DNA from: Streptomyces sp. NBC_01549
GTDB lineage: Bacteria > Actinomycetota > Actinomycetes > Streptomycetales > Streptomycetaceae
Assembly: GCF_026339955.1 (NCBI RefSeq)
Contig: NZ_JAPEPW010000001.1
Location: 1,984,001-2,048,000 of the forward strand
DNA: 64,000 bases
Reading direction: 5' to 3'
Shown: positions 35,045-47,200 of the stretch, piece after piece
How positions within the stretch are numbered: position 1 is the first letter of the stretch
How the letters are laid out: every line of letters starts with the position of its first letter
Made by a program: the position numbers and the translations under genes
Notes under the pieces: model-generated
The model's input: the letters and a program-made list of their open reading frames with translations, nothing else
Databases searched by the model: none
Told to the model about the DNA's origin: nothing

Positions 35045-35725
35045 TCACCCGAAGGAGCCCGCGCCGTCGGCCGCCGCGTTCAGGTCCGGGGGCCAGGAGG
35101 CGATCAGAAGGTCACTGGAGGCGTCGATGCCGTGGGCGGCTCGGTGGCGGGCGATGGACGGGTCACTGACTGCCACCGTGAGGGCCGAAAAGACCTCACC
35201 GGATCGATTGCTGTTCGCCTTCGTCTCGCTCAGTCTGTGGCCGGGACACGCCGCGGCAGGTGGAACGACAACGACAAAGTCCAAGGGCGTGGGGCCGGCC
35301 GTCGGTCGCCCGTCGGCGGAGCCGGAGGTGATCTTCACCGGAAGACCGTAGGCGGCGACCTCCACGCCGTCGCGGCCCTGGATCTCCACGCTCGGCCCCT
35401 CCGCCCCCAAAGGCCTGCCGAGGGTAAGCGGCTGCTTGCCTCCGGCGGCAATGGACAGGTGGATTGTGAGCTGTCCCGGATCGGACGCTCCCGAGCTGAC
35501 GTAGCCGTAGTTCCTGACGACCATCTGGGGTGTTGCCGAGTCCTTCGGCGGGCGGGGGCCGGAGAAGTGGTGCCGATTCTGCTTACCGCACATGCTCAAC
35601 GCAGCCGTGCCGCCCTCATTCAGGGGTGTATCGCGCAGTGCGGCGTTCGCGTGCGTCGTCGCGAGCCCGGCCGGGTGACCGCACCCCACGACCGCCCACA
35701 GCAGTGCCGCCGATCCCGCCCCCAC
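35045..35725 (-). CDS. Putative lipoprotein downstream of the toxin/immunity genes
   Basis: 226-aa protein. A short hydrophobic start (SAALLWAVVGCGHPAG) contains a lipobox-like VVGC at about residues 12-15. The rest (YGYVSSGASDPGQLTIHLSI; GLPVKITSGSADG) looks like a soluble beta-rich extracytoplasmic domain. No family recognised. Start: GTG at 35725 is the only in-frame start found; it leaves no positive n-region, so the true start or signal is uncertain. It follows the SUKH gene by 85 bp in the same direction. Confidence 0.6.
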   Translation of the reverse strand: MGAGSAALLWAVVGCGHPAGLATTHANAALRDTPLNEGGTAALSMCGKQNRHHFSGPRPPKDSATPQMVVRNYGYVSSGASDPGQLTIHLSIAAGGKQPLTLGRPLGAEGPSVEIQGRDGVEVAAYGLPVKITSGSADGRPTAGPTPLDFVVVVPPAAACPGHRLSETKANSNRSGEVFSALTVAVSDPSIARHRAAHGIDASSDLLIASWPPDLNAAADGAGSFG

Positions 35726-35810
35726 CCCCGCCAGCGCCTCGCCATGCCCTGCTCCTCGTCGTCCGCTCCCCCACGCGTCACCCGCTCCGCCCCTCAGCCC
35801 CGGGCCCGAC

Positions 35811-36431
35811 TCACAAGTCCGCGAAGGGGTCCATGGACTCGCCGGTCCAGGGATCCACGCCCTCGTCGAGGATCCGTTCCTCGTCCCTGAAGTTCAGGAA
35901 ACGTGCGGTGCCCCGGCCCCACAGCGTGGTGACGCTGAGGGGGCACTCGTCGAAGTCGGAACGCAGGACGCGCAGGACAAACTCCGCCATCCCGCATTCG
36001 TGAACGGCCCACCCCCCGTCCTGACGTGCCCACACTGCCACCGGCCAGCGCTCCGGGTCCGGGTCCGAGGTGACCCAGCACAGTGCGTCAGCACCGTTCG
36101 TCTGCCCCCAGACGAGCATGTCCGCCAAGGCGTACCGGGAACGGGCGCCGGAGTCCTGCCAGTCGCTCATGGACTCGGCTTCCAGGACATCGTCCGGTAG
36201 CCGCCCCACCGTCAGCGGTGCAGCGGAGTTCCCCGGTCGCGGAATCGACACGAAGATGGTGTCTTCGAACGATCCCGCGCCGAAGGCCGCGACGAACTCC
36301 CGGTAGTCACTCGGAAACGACTCCACACCCAATTCGGCGGCCGCGGCCTGCCAGTCGACCGCGTCCCCGGCCACGCCCCCCTCGTGAAGGAGGGAGACGA
36401 CCTCTCTCAGCTGTCCCAGCGCGTCGTTCAC
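35811..36431 (-). CDS. SMI1/KNR4 (SUKH) immunity protein
   Basis: 206-aa SUKH-fold protein: LGVESFPSDYREFVAAFGAGSFEDTIFV gives the family's PxDYxxFxxxxGxG pattern near residue 40, and a C-terminal WxGRG segment. SUKH proteins commonly neutralise polymorphic-toxin nucleases. It lies 63 bp downstream of the RHS nuclease tip in the same direction and has AAGGAA before a GTG start, so it is the probable cognate immunity gene. Intact even though the RHS gene is broken. Confidence 0.85.
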   Translation of the reverse strand: MNDALGQLREVVSLLHEGGVAGDAVDWQAAAAELGVESFPSDYREFVAAFGAGSFEDTIFVSIPRPGNSAAPLTVGRLPDDVLEAESMSDWQDSGARSRYALADMLVWGQTNGADALCWVTSDPDPERWPVAVWARQDGGWAVHECGMAEFVLRVLRSDFDECPLSVTTLWGRGTARFLNFRDEERILDEGVDPWTGESMDPFADL

Positions 36432-36494
36432 CGTGCGTTCCTTGTCCTGCGGTCCATAATGCGGCGGTCTGTCATGCGGCGGTTCGTCGCATTC

Positions 36495-39400
36495 CTACGG
36501 TGTAGCCCCGGTGGGCACGGGCTTGCCCTGATGGCTGACCGTGCCGATATTCGACCAGTTCTTGAACCTGTTGCTGTACATCATGTTCGGCACAACGTCA
36601 TCCAGCGACAGCCCGGGCTTGCCGTTGAGGGTGCCGCTCGCCTCTATCTCGTAGGCAACCGGAACGGTCCTCGGCCCCATATAGACCGGCGTCACCTGGT
36701 AGTGCACGACCTGTCCCTGACCGATCGCCTGCTTCACCTGCTTCTCGTAATAGAACATATGCTCGGCGATGCCGGGGTCGTTCGGGGAGATGCGGTTGGC
36801 GTTCGCCGACCAGGAGCAGGTGGAGAGGTTCTCCGGCTTCAGGCCGTCACCGCCCAGGTCCTTGCCCAGGATGTGGCAGGCGTTGACCCACTGCCCAGGC
36901 GGCCGGTTGCCGAGGTAACCCGCGTACTTCCGGGCCCACTGGTATCCGGCGGGAGTCACCTTGTCCGGGTCGGTCTTCGATCCGGGGTGGGCCTTGAGAT
37001 AAGTGCTGTCCAGGCAGGCCTCCACGCCAGTGGCACGGTCGCCGTTCGCGCTGTCCAGATCGCCGTACTCCTTCCAGCCCTCACCGCCGCGGCGGCAGTC
37101 CTGGTCGTCGCGGGTCCCGGTGTCCGAGCCACTGCTGCCGCCTGGAGCCGTCTCGTAGGCCTCCAGTGGATCCGGCGTGTACTGCTTGTTGTCCGCCAGG
37201 TCCAACATCTTCGCCACGCCGACGACCATCTTGACCACATCGTCCGGCGTCAGACCGCCGCTGCCCTTGCCTCCCCAGTCCGGCTCGGGTGCCGGGCGGG
37301 TGGGGGCGGGCCTGGGGTGTTTGCCGTTGTTGGTGTTCTGGTCGATGGGCGGCTTGGGCGGAGCGACGACACGATGCCGGACGACCGTGGTGGTGCTACC
37401 GCTGTAGGAGTACGTACCAGTGCCGGTGTAGACGAGTGCGGAGCTACCGCCCCCGTAGGCGAAGTTGTCGGCCTGGGCTTGGAGAGCGCCTGCCAGGCCG
37501 CCCGTGTAGGACTGTGAGAGAGCGTGGCTGGTTGGGTGGCTGTAGTGGCCGGTCGTCAGCGGACCCGAGTCGCCGAAGGAGAAGCTCATGTGGCTGAGCT
37601 GCTGTGAGGCATATCCAGCCAGGACCGACAGACCGGCGACGACCAGGGTTCCCTCGATCACGCAGGCGTCCTCCAGGCAGTGCCCCGAGGGGTCGGTGCC
37701 ATTGAGCGGCCCGCCGTTGGCGTATGTGTATCGGTTGACCTGGGCCGAAGGCGCCGGGTCGAGCTGCCAGGTGTCTCGCGAGGCGAAGGAGCCGGTGCCC
37801 GGCTGGTACCAGCGGGCCGCCATGTTGACGTCGCCGGAAGCCGGATCCGTCCAGCCCGACTGGTATCCGACCGCCGGCGTAGTGCCGCCCGTTGCCGTTT
37901 CCTTACCGAACGGGTCGTACGTCGTCGAGCCGCTGACCGACGTGCCGTCGGCCGTCAGGCCGGCTACCAGGTCAGTGTGCTGGTCTGTGAGGGCCCACTG
38001 CTTGGTGGTGCCGGTGGACAGGGAGAGCAGGGAGCCCTCGGGGGTGCGGTTGTAGGTGCTGGTGCCGTCGCCGGCGAGGTTGTTGGAGCCTCCGTCGTAG
38101 GTGAAGGTCGTCGAGCCGCGGGTCTGGACGCGGTCGAGGGAGTCGTAGGTGTAGGTCGTGGCGCCGTCGGTGATCTTGCGTTCGAAGGCGTCGAATGTCA
38201 GCGCACGGGTGCTGGTACCGGTGGTGGTCGACGCCAGGGTGCCGCGGGCGGTATACGCGTACGCCGTCGTGCCGTCGGTCAGCTGACGGTTGCGGGCGTC
38301 GAAGGTCGCCGTGGTGGAGCCGGCCTTGGTGCGGTTGCCGGAGGCGTCCCACTCGTAGCCGGTCGTCGTGCCGTCCTTCGTCCACGACGTCATGCGGTTC
38401 GCGTAGTCGTAGCCGTAGGCGTTGGTGCCGGCGCCCGCCGTGCCCGTCGTCTTCTTGGACGTCAGGTTGTCGTCCAGGTCGTAGCCGTACGTCGTCGAGG
38501 CGGTCGTGGTCGTGCCGTCCGCCGACGTGACCGTGTCGGTGTTGAGGCGGCCCAGGTCGTCGTAGCCGTATGCGCGCTTCGCGGCGACCGTGTAGGCCGT
38601 GGAGCCGGCCGGCTTGCTGGCGTACTGCTCCAGTCGCGGTCGGCCCGCGGCGTCGAAGTCGTACCAGATGTCGTTGTTGGTGATGGAGTCCCAGACCCAG
38701 TCGATACGGCCCGCGCTGTCGTAGCCGTAGTTGGTGGTGCCGGCCGTCGTGGTGCGCAGCGTCATGCTGCCGTCGGCGTTGTAGGCGTAGGCGGCGGCGC
38801 CGCCCGGGCCGTCGGCACTCAGGAGCTGGCCGCGATCGTTGTAGGTGTAGGTGTAGGTGTTGCGGGTCAGGCCGTCGGCCGTGCCGACCGCGGTGAGGCG
38901 GCCCGCCAGGTCATACGCCAGGGTCCGGTCGGTGGTGGTCTTCTCCGCGCCCGTTCCGGTCTCGTGGACCAGGCGGCCGAGGCCGTCGTAGGCGCGCTCG
39001 CGCTTCACTCCGCCCGGGAGTAGTTCCGTGACGTCCTGTCCGGCCTTGTCGTAAACGGTCGTCCAGGTGCGGTCGGCCGCGTTCGGGTGTGCGGTCGTGG
39101 ACGGTTCGATCGTGGACTCGGGCAGGCTCCAGCTGTTGAAGGTGTAGACGGTCTTGTTGCCGCGTCCGTCGGTTACCCGGGTGCGGTTGCCCGCCGCGTC
39201 GTAGCCGAACGTCGTCGTGATCGACGCCGTCGCGGAGACCGGCTCGACCTGCGTGGTCTGCCGGCTCAGCGCGTCGTACGCGTAGGTCGTACGGGCCTTG
39301 GTCTCGGCGGAGACCACGGCCGTGCGGTTGCCTTCCACGTCGAACTCGGCGGCCGCCGTGCGCAGCGCGGTCGTGCCCGTGCCGTAGTCGGTGGTCGCGG

Positions 39401-42400
39401 TGACGTCACCGAGGGCGTCGTATGTGGTGGTCGTGCGGCGGTTGGTGGCGTCCGTGGTGTCCGTCTGTCGGCCGAGGCCGTCGTAGTCGGCCTTCGTCGT
39501 GCCAGCCGGGCCGGTGACCGTCCTAGCCTCGCCCGCCGGGTTGTAGGTGCCGGTGGTGGTGATGCCGCCCGGGGTCGTCGACGCGGTCTGGTTGCCCGCG
39601 TCGTCCCAGGTGTAGCGACTGATCAGGTTTGCCGCGCTCGGGAAGCGTTCAACGGTGGTCGCGGTCAGCTGCCGGCCCAGTTCGTCGTACGTGGCCTCGG
39701 TGCGGGCGCCCGTCGGGCCGGTGCTGGAGAGCTGGAGACCTGTCGGGGTCCAGGTATAGCGGGTGACTCCACCGCCGTCCGCGCTCGTGGAGGTCAGCAG
39801 GTCTGGGTCGGTCTGCAACGCTGCCACGGCCGAGGCGGCATCGGCTGCCGGGTCCGTTTCGCTGGTCACCTGGCCGAACTGGTCGTAGCCGTAGCGCGTG
39901 AGGCGTCCGAGCGGATCGGTGACCGTCAGCGGCTGGCCGAGGGAGTTGTAGGTGGTCCGGGTGGTCGCCGTCAGCGCGGTGGTGGAGCCCGGCGGGGTGT
40001 AATCGGGCTGGGTCACGGCGGTGGTTCGGCCGAGCCGGTCGACCTCAGTGCGGGCCACCTTGCCGCGGGCATCCTTCGCGTCGGTCGCCTCACCGAAGGT
40101 GTTGTAGCCGGTCAGGGTCGTCGGCTTGACGGTGGTGGCCGTGGCGCCGTTCTCCTCGGTCTGGACGGCCGGGGCGGTCTGCTGGACCAGGCGGCCCAGC
40201 GCGTCGTAGCGGTAGGTGGTGGTGTACGCGGCCGGGTCGGCGCCGGAGACATTGCCGCGCGGGGTGACGGTGGTCAGCGGCAGGCCGCGGTCGTCGTAGG
40301 TGCCGGTGGAGATGTGGGCGCTGGTGCCGTCGGTGACGGTCTGCTTGATGACATTGCCCGCCGCGTCGTACTCGGAGCTCGTGGTGAGCTTCTTGCTCCC
40401 GGCGATGGTCTGCGTCTGCTCCTTGACACGGTCGTCGCCGTCGTAGGCGTAGGTGGTGGCCCGGTTCAGGCCGGTCGGGTCCAGAACGCTGGTGAGCGTG
40501 CGGCCCAGGGCGTCCACGGCGAACGTCCGCGTGGTCGCGCCGCCGCCGGTGACCTGCTTGGTCAGGTTGCCTGCCGGGTCATAGGTGTCGGCCTCCAGCA
40601 CGATGCCGTGCCGACTGCCGTCGGTCTGGGTGACCTGCTGGGCGGTGGTGGTGGCCGCGAGGCCGTCGTCGTAGTAGGTGTACGAGGTCGTCGCACCCAT
40701 CGCGTCCGTCGTGGACGCCAGGCGGCCGGCCGGGTCGTAGGCGTTGGAGACCACCGTCAGGTCACGGGTCGTGCCGGACGGATCGCCCGTCCAGTCGTGC
40801 AGGACCGTCGACGCGTGCTCGCCGCGCGCCGTGTACGTGTACGTGAAGTGCGTGCCCGCGGCATCAGTCATACCGTCCACGCGGCCCAGCTCGTCGTGCT
40901 CGAGCAGGGTGGTGTTCTGTTCGGCGTCGGTGACGGAGTCGTTCAGGCCGTGCGCGTCGTAGTGGTAGGCGGTGCCACGCTCCGTATCGGCGCCGGTGGT
41001 GTCCTTCGTCGACTCCGACAGCAGGTTGCCGTCCTCGTCGTAGCCGCGTGTGATCTGGGCCGTGTGCGTGGTCCCGTTGACCTCGTTCTTCACCCCGGCA
41101 CCGGTCTCGGTGACCACGTGCGAGGCCGCGTCATAGCCATAGCTGGTGCTCACACCGGCCGGGAAAGTGTCGGAGACCTGCTTCTCGGAGGTCTTCCGGC
41201 CCAGACCGTCGTACGTGTACGTCGTGACCAGCCCGGACGGGGAGGTGACCTCGGCCAGGTCGCCGTTCGCGTAGTAGCGGTATGACGTCTTTGCACCGCC
41301 CGGTGTGGTCTGGGTCAGTACCAGGCCGGCCGGGACCGTGCCGCCGCCGACCGCGGCTTCGGTGCCCGCGGTGTACGTGGTGGAGGCGGTGGTGGTGTCC
41401 GGGCGGACCGTGGTCAGGGGCAGCCCCAGGGTGTTGTAGGTGAGGGAGGTGCGGTAGCGGTTGTCCTTGTAGTCGGTCGAGCGCTCATCGCGGTAGGTCA
41501 GCGGCTTGTCGTTGCGCGGGTCGAGGGGGTCGCTCGCGTTGAGGTAGTAGGAACTGAAGCTCGTCCAGCACGAGTCCGCGTCCCGGCAGGTCGTGGCGGA
41601 AACGGTGTTGCCGCGCGCGTCGTGCCCGGTGACCGTGGCGTGGCCGTTGGGGTCGGTGACCGTGTGCAGGTTGCCGGCCGTGTCGTAGGCGTAGCTCGTG
41701 ACCGCACCGGTCGTGTCGGTGCGCGAGACCACACGCTGGCCGTGCAGGGCGTCGTAACTGGTGCTGCTGGTCTTCTGCTTCGGGTCGGTGACCGTCACTG
41801 TGGTCGTCAGGCCGGAGTCTGCGGCCTCGGCCTGCGAGCGGTAATGGGCGGAGACCTGGTCGGCAGTGAGCGCCTTCCGGTAGAGGGCGACCTCGTCGAC
41901 ATCGCCCTTCAAGTAGTAGGTGCCAGAGGCCAGACCCATCCAGCCGGAGCTGCCGTAGCCGCCGCCGATGTAGGCGTAGTCGCGGGACTGGTCAACGATG
42001 GTGCCGTCCAGCGAACCGACCTTGACGCCGTCCAGGTAGAGGGTCTGCGTGGTGGCGGCGCCGGACAGGACCACGTGGTGCCACTCGTCGTCCGTCACCG
42101 TCTGAGCCGACACGATCGGTGTGGCGCCGGAGACTCCGGAGAGGTAGAACTCGCCGCGCAGCTTGCCCGAGCCGTCAATGTTCAGGACCGGCCGCCAGGA
42201 CGTCGGCGTCTGGCCGATGGGCGCGTTCTGGAAGCCCATCAGGACAGCGGACGGGGTGGACGTGCGGAACCACATCTCGACCGAGAGGTCAGTGGCGCCG
42301 GCAAGAGTGTCGCCGGACATCTCCGCATTTCCCGTGCCCGCAAGGGTCAGGGCTTCGTTGTCCGCCGGTCCGAAGACGCCTGACGTGCCAAGAGTCGAGG

Positions 42401-42554
42401 ATCCGCCGGCGTGGTAGGTCGCCGCCTGCTCCGGGCCGCCGACCTGGCTGGCGAATGTCGATCCCTGCTCTTCGTCGAGCCTCCAATAGGCCGACGGAGC
42501 ATCGGAGACAGCGACCCCGCGGTACTGGCTGCCGCTGCCAGTCACCAGCCTCAT
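36495..42554 (-). pseudogene. RHS/YD-repeat toxin, 3' part with nuclease tip
   Basis: About 2,020 codons. It starts with a LamG-like domain (YRGVAVSDAPSAYWRLDEEQ), continues with more than twenty YD repeats (YDxxGNxxxxTDPxGxxTxYxYDxxGR type) forming the RHS shell, and closes the core at QVNRYTYANGGPLNGTDPSG. The last 154 residues (36498-36959) are a DNA/RNA non-specific endonuclease-like tip: NACHILGKDLGGDGLKPENL, STCSWSANANRIS and VHYQVTPVYMG. The 5' side is cut by an IS1380 element; an ATG at 42554 could give a separate product but without secretion signal. The tip itself is intact. Confidence 0.85.
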
Positions 42555-44241
42555 GTATTCAGCTATGAAAGTGATCTGACGTCCCGGCAGAAGAAGGGTG
42601 CCTCCCACCTGCGATGATCTGACTGCTGAGATCAAGAACGTCGCGGAGAAGAGGCACCCAACAGGTGCAGGTTACCGAATGGGATCACCGGCTTGCCGTG
42701 CGGGCCGACGGCAAGAACCTGATCGGCCACGCGGGCGTGGTGCTGCTGCGGAAGGTCGCCGACCGCGTCGGCCTGGCCGCCGCGCTGAGTGCGGCGTTGC
42801 CGAAGGGCACCGGGCCGGGCTGGCGGGACCGGGGCATGGCGCTGGTCCAGCTGGCCTGTGCGATCGTGCTCGGCGCGACGAACGTCCTGGAGGCCGAGCA
42901 ACTCCAGTACCACTGGCGTGCGGTGTTCCCGCGCCCGGTTTCGGACAGCACCCTGCGCCGCGCCCTGGCCGCGATCGACGCCCCGGTCGCGGCCAGGGTG
43001 GAACGCGCCCGTGCCGCGATACGCCGCGTGGTGTGGACGCTGCTCGCCCTGCGGCCCGGCGGTTTCCCCTGGATCTCGGTGTGCGGCCGGGAGCTGACCG
43101 GCTGGTACGTCCTGGACCTGGATGCGACCATCGTGACCTGCACCAGCCGCAAGGAAGGCGCGGCGGGCACCTTCAAGGGGACCTTCGGTCACATGCCGCT
43201 GGGGGCGTGGGTGGCCAACACCCGTGAGTGCGTCGCCATGCTGCTGCGGCCCGGCAACGCGCCACCGAACGATGTCGCCGACCACAAGAGCGTCCTGGCC
43301 TCGGCGTTTCGGCAGCTCCCGCTCCCGCTGTGGTCGAAGCTGCTGGTGCGGATCGACGGCGCGGCCTTCAGCCACGAGGTCCTGGACCATCTCCAGAGTC
43401 TGACCACCAGCCGGCGCCGGGTGCGCTGGGTGACCGGCTGGGCCATCAACGCCACGGACGAGCGGGCCATCGCGCTGCTGCCCGAGAACGTGTGGACGGC
43501 CGCACTGCGGCAGGACGGCCAACTCCACGAGATCAAGGGACCCGATGGGGAATGGGTGTCCTACCAGGTCGCCGAGCTGACCGGGGTCCGTGACCTGACC
43601 GGCTGGCCGGCCGGGATGCGGCTGATCGTGCGCCGGGTCAAGCCCTCGCGGCGGGATACGAAGAAGCTGACCGCGTTCGAGAAGCGCACCGGCTGGCGCT
43701 ACCAGATCGTCGCCACGAACATCCCCGCCCGCCAAGGGCTCTCCGGGGCCCCGGGCTCCGGGCAGGTGTGGTTCGTCGACGCCCTCTACCGTGATCACGC
43801 CGAGGTCGAGGACCGTGTCAAAGCGATCAAGCGGGTCGGCCTCGGGCTGCTGCCCTCGAAGTCCTGGCAGCTCAACATGGCCTGGGTGCTGGCCGCCACG
43901 CTCGCCGCCGACCTCGACGCCTGGACCCGGCTCCTCCTCCTGCACGACGAGCCCGCACTCGCCGCCGCCGAACCGGAGACGATCCGCAGGAAGCTGTACC
44001 ACCTGCCCGCCCGGCTCACCTCCCACGCCCGCCGGCGCACCCTGCACCTCGACCGCACCTGGCCCTGGGGGGCAGCGTTCGCCACCGCCTGGCAGCGCGC
44101 TCACCAGCTTCCGGCCCTCACCTGACGGCCGGCCACCACCCGACAACAACGAGAGGACCGCACCACCCTCGGGCCCGTGGAACCCGACGCCCCGCAGCGT
44201 CACGCGACGGCCAGTCCCGACACGGCACGGGACATATCAGG
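42545..44241. mobile_element. IS1380-family insertion sequence inside the RHS gene
   Basis: About 1.7 kb, the usual IS1380-family size, carrying one transposase and interrupting the RHS gene between two LamG-like domains. Ends are provisional: CAGTCA occurs at 42539-42544 and 44242-44247 and could be a target duplication, but the terminal repeats found there (CCAGCCTCATGT / CCTGATATGT) are weak. An alternative pair, CTGACGTCCCG near 42576 and CTGATATGTCCCG near 44240 (minus), is equally imperfect. Confidence 0.55.
42665..44125 (+). CDS. IS1380-family transposase
   Basis: 486-aa DDE transposase. LDLDATIVTCTSRKEGAAGT is the first catalytic Asp region, VRIDGAAFSHEV the second, and VDALYRDHAEVEDRVKAIKR the Glu region (YxxR/E signature). 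Start: GTG at 42665. Nearly full length for the family, so the element may be active. Opposite orientation to the RHS gene. Confidence 0.88.
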   Translation: MQVTEWDHRLAVRADGKNLIGHAGVVLLRKVADRVGLAAALSAALPKGTGPGWRDRGMALVQLACAIVLGATNVLEAEQLQYHWRAVFPRPVSDSTLRRALAAIDAPVAARVERARAAIRRVVWTLLALRPGGFPWISVCGRELTGWYVLDLDATIVTCTSRKEGAAGTFKGTFGHMPLGAWVANTRECVAMLLRPGNAPPNDVADHKSVLASAFRQLPLPLWSKLLVRIDGAAFSHEVLDHLQSLTTSRRRVRWVTGWAINATDERAIALLPENVWTAALRQDGQLHEIKGPDGEWVSYQVAELTGVRDLTGWPAGMRLIVRRVKPSRRDTKKLTAFEKRTGWRYQIVATNIPARQGLSGAPGSGQVWFVDALYRDHAEVEDRVKAIKRVGLGLLPSKSWQLNMAWVLAATLAADLDAWTRLLLLHDEPALAAAEPETIRRKLYHLPARLTSHARRRTLHLDRTWPWGAAFATAWQRAHQLPALT

Positions 44242-44244
44242 CAG

Positions 44245-47200
44245 TCAGCCGCTCACACTGCCGCCGCCAGCCCTCGGAAGAATCGAGGCCAGTGTCTTGC
44301 GCGCCTGAAAGTGAGTCCTCGGTGCTGAGGTGGACGAAGTCACCGGAACCCAACCAGCCCATTCCACAGGCTTTGCCCAGGAGACGAGGGAACGGTCGTA
44401 GAAAGCGACCTCGTCAATCTGGCCCGTGAAGTTGCGGTAGCCAGCGTTCTGGTCATCCCAGCCCGGGGATGCGTAGCCGCCACCGATAAAGACATGGGGA
44501 TGCCGGCCCGTGGCCACACCCGTCTGACCGATGCTTTGCAGTTCTCCGTCCAGGTACAGGGCCTGGGCATCGGCGTTTCCGGTGAGTATGACGTGGTGCC
44601 ACGCACCATCGATGACCGTCTGCTTGGACAGGATCGACGAGGCGTCGGGCTGGAACTTTCCTCGCACCTTGCCGTCGGCGTCGATGAGCAGCATGGGACG
44701 CCAGCCCGTGGGGGTGTCGCCGAACTCGGCGTTCTGCATGGTCGCCAGAACGCCCGGGTCCGTGGTCTTGAACCAGAGCTCGATTGTCATCGCGGCAGCC
44801 TGCCCCAAGGAGTCCGCAGGCACCTCGATCGCTCCGTCGCCATGGAATGTGGCGGCGGTGTCATCACCGTCGCGGAAGATACCGAGACCTCCGGGGCGAG
44901 CTCCGTCCAGGTAGCTGCCGCCGAGCTCGTCGCCGAGCGGGCTCGTCACTTCCGCCCCGCTGCGTTCGCCCAGGCGCCAGTAGCCGGTAGGGCCGCTGCG
45001 CTGGATCGTGTTGGCGTATGAGGACGACGCGGTCGAGTACGAAGGCGCCGAGACCTTCCAGGTGCCGCCGTTCTCGTCTGTGTACTGTGTCAGCCGCCCG
45101 CTGGACGGGTCGTACGCGGCGGTCGCGTGCACCCGGCCCGAAGGCAGCACGACCTTCTTGATCTGGCCGATCGCGGTACGGGCCGCGTAGTGCTCGGCGA
45201 CCGTGGCGGCGTCCATCGGGTGGCTGTAGACGGCCGCCTCGTCCATCTGACCCTTGAAGTGGTACTCGCCGCTCGCCAGGCCCATCCAGCCGGAACTTCC
45301 GTAACCGGCGCCGAGGTAGGCGTAGTCGCCGGACTGCTCGGTGAGGGCGCCATCCAGCGAACCGACCTTGACGCCGTCCAGGTAGAGGGTCTGTGCGGTG
45401 GCACCGGCGGACAGGACGGCGTGATGCCACGTGCCGTCCGTCACTGTCCGCGACGACACGATGGGGGTCGCTCCGGAGGAACTGGTCAGATAGAACTCGC
45501 CGCGGAGCTTGCCCGATCCGTCGATGTTCAGAACCGGCCGCCACGAGGTGGGCTTGTCGCCCAGCTGGGTGTCCTGGAAGCCCAGGAGGACACCGGACGG
45601 CGTACTCGTCTTGAACCACAGCTCGACGGTCGGGAAGGCCGCGGCCTTCAGCGTGTCCGCGGGCAGTTCGACGACCGAGTCCGTGCCGTCGAACCCGGCC
45701 GAGGTGTCCGCCGTACCGGCGATCGCGGAGTCGGTGCCCAGCTGGACGTCCCGGTAGACGGCCTCGTTCAGACCGGTGCCCGAGACGGCTTCACTGGCCG
45801 CCGCGGAGCCCTCGCTCTCGTCCAGCCGCCAGTACGATGTGGGGGCCGCGTCCAGGACGCCGCTGCGGTAGACCGAGCCGGTGCCGGACTCGTACACCGT
45901 GCACTTGGTGGTGGACGACGGCGGGCAGACCTTGGTGAGGTTGTCGCCATCGTAGGTGTACGACCAACTCAGGCCGGGTGTGCTCGTGTCGATGGCGCTG
46001 GTGGTCACCGTCGTGACGTGTCCGCCGGTCCAGCCGAAGGACAGTGAGCGGCCTGACAGGTCGTCGGTCACCTTCTTCACCGGGCCGCCGGTCGCGGTCT
46101 CGTGCGTGATGGTCTGCCCCCGGCCCGCCACGTCCGCGATCCGGGTCAGCACGCCGCTCGGCAGGAAACGGTACGTGGCGCCGGAACGTTCCCTCAGTAC
46201 CCAGCCGTCCGTCGCGCGGGTCAGGGTGAGCGAACCGCTGGACGGCCCGGCGTACGAGCCGTCGGCGTTCTTGCCGAACCGGACCTGGGAGCCGTCCGCC
46301 AGCGTCACGACCACCGTCGAGGTATCCGTCTCCTCGCGCAGACGCATGTCCCATCGGGTGGACCAGCCGGAGCCGAAGGCGTTGTCGCGGCGCGGGTCGA
46401 GAGAGTTGTAGGTGCGGGTGACCGAAAGCTCCGGACCCACGGTGGAGATCGCCGCGTCCGTGGCGGCGGTGACATAGTTGCCCGCCCGGGTGCCGATCTC
46501 CTTGCCGTCGTCGGCGCCGCCGAGGTGGCTGGTGACAGTCGGCTGCGGCACCTGCGTGGTCAGCAGCGCGGGGCCGGGCTGGGCCGAAGTCGCGCCACCG
46601 TCGTAGACGTACGCGTACCAGGCATAGGACTTGCCCCAGGAGAGCCAGCCGGAGGGCACCGCCCACTGCTGGTCGGCGCCACGAGCGCTCTTCTTGCAGT
46701 TCTTGCGCAGGTTGTTGCCCTCGATCTCGCAGACCTCGAAGGTGTACTGGAGCGTCGACTTCGGATAGTTGTCCGCGTCCGTTCCCTTGGCCCACAGGGT
46801 CGGTGTCAGCGAGTCGACGGTGACTCCGCTGCCCGGGGACTCAGCGGTCAGCTGCGGCGGGATGTTCACCGAGGCGATCTTCACGGCCGGTCCCGGAACA
46901 CCCGCGGTGGTGAAGCGACTGACGCCGACGTCGTCCATGGTCCACTGCACGGTGTACGTGGCAGGCGTGAGCGCAGCGATTTTCGCGTCCAGTGTCACGC
47001 TCTCGCCGGGCGAGACGTCCTGTGGCATCGACGTCCAGGCGATCTTCGAGCTGTCGGTGATCTCCTTGCCGGCGGAGTCGAACAGGTTGTAGCGCAACTT
47101 GTAGTTACCGCCCGCGGGCCAGGTCTCCTGGCCCTGGTTGGTGACGGTGACCTTCTCGACGCCCTGGCTCGTGGCGGTCACCGGGGCGGTGAAGTCGCCG

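Noticed and set aside
39087..41285. 732-codon plus-strand frame inside the RHS gene
   Set aside because: Arg/Gly/Val-rich and repetitive in step with the YD repeats on the other strand; shadow of the RHS gene.
42565..44315. TGAAAGTGA on both sides of the IS as a 9-bp target duplication
   Set aside because: IS1380-family elements make shorter duplications and no terminal inverted repeats adjoin these copies.
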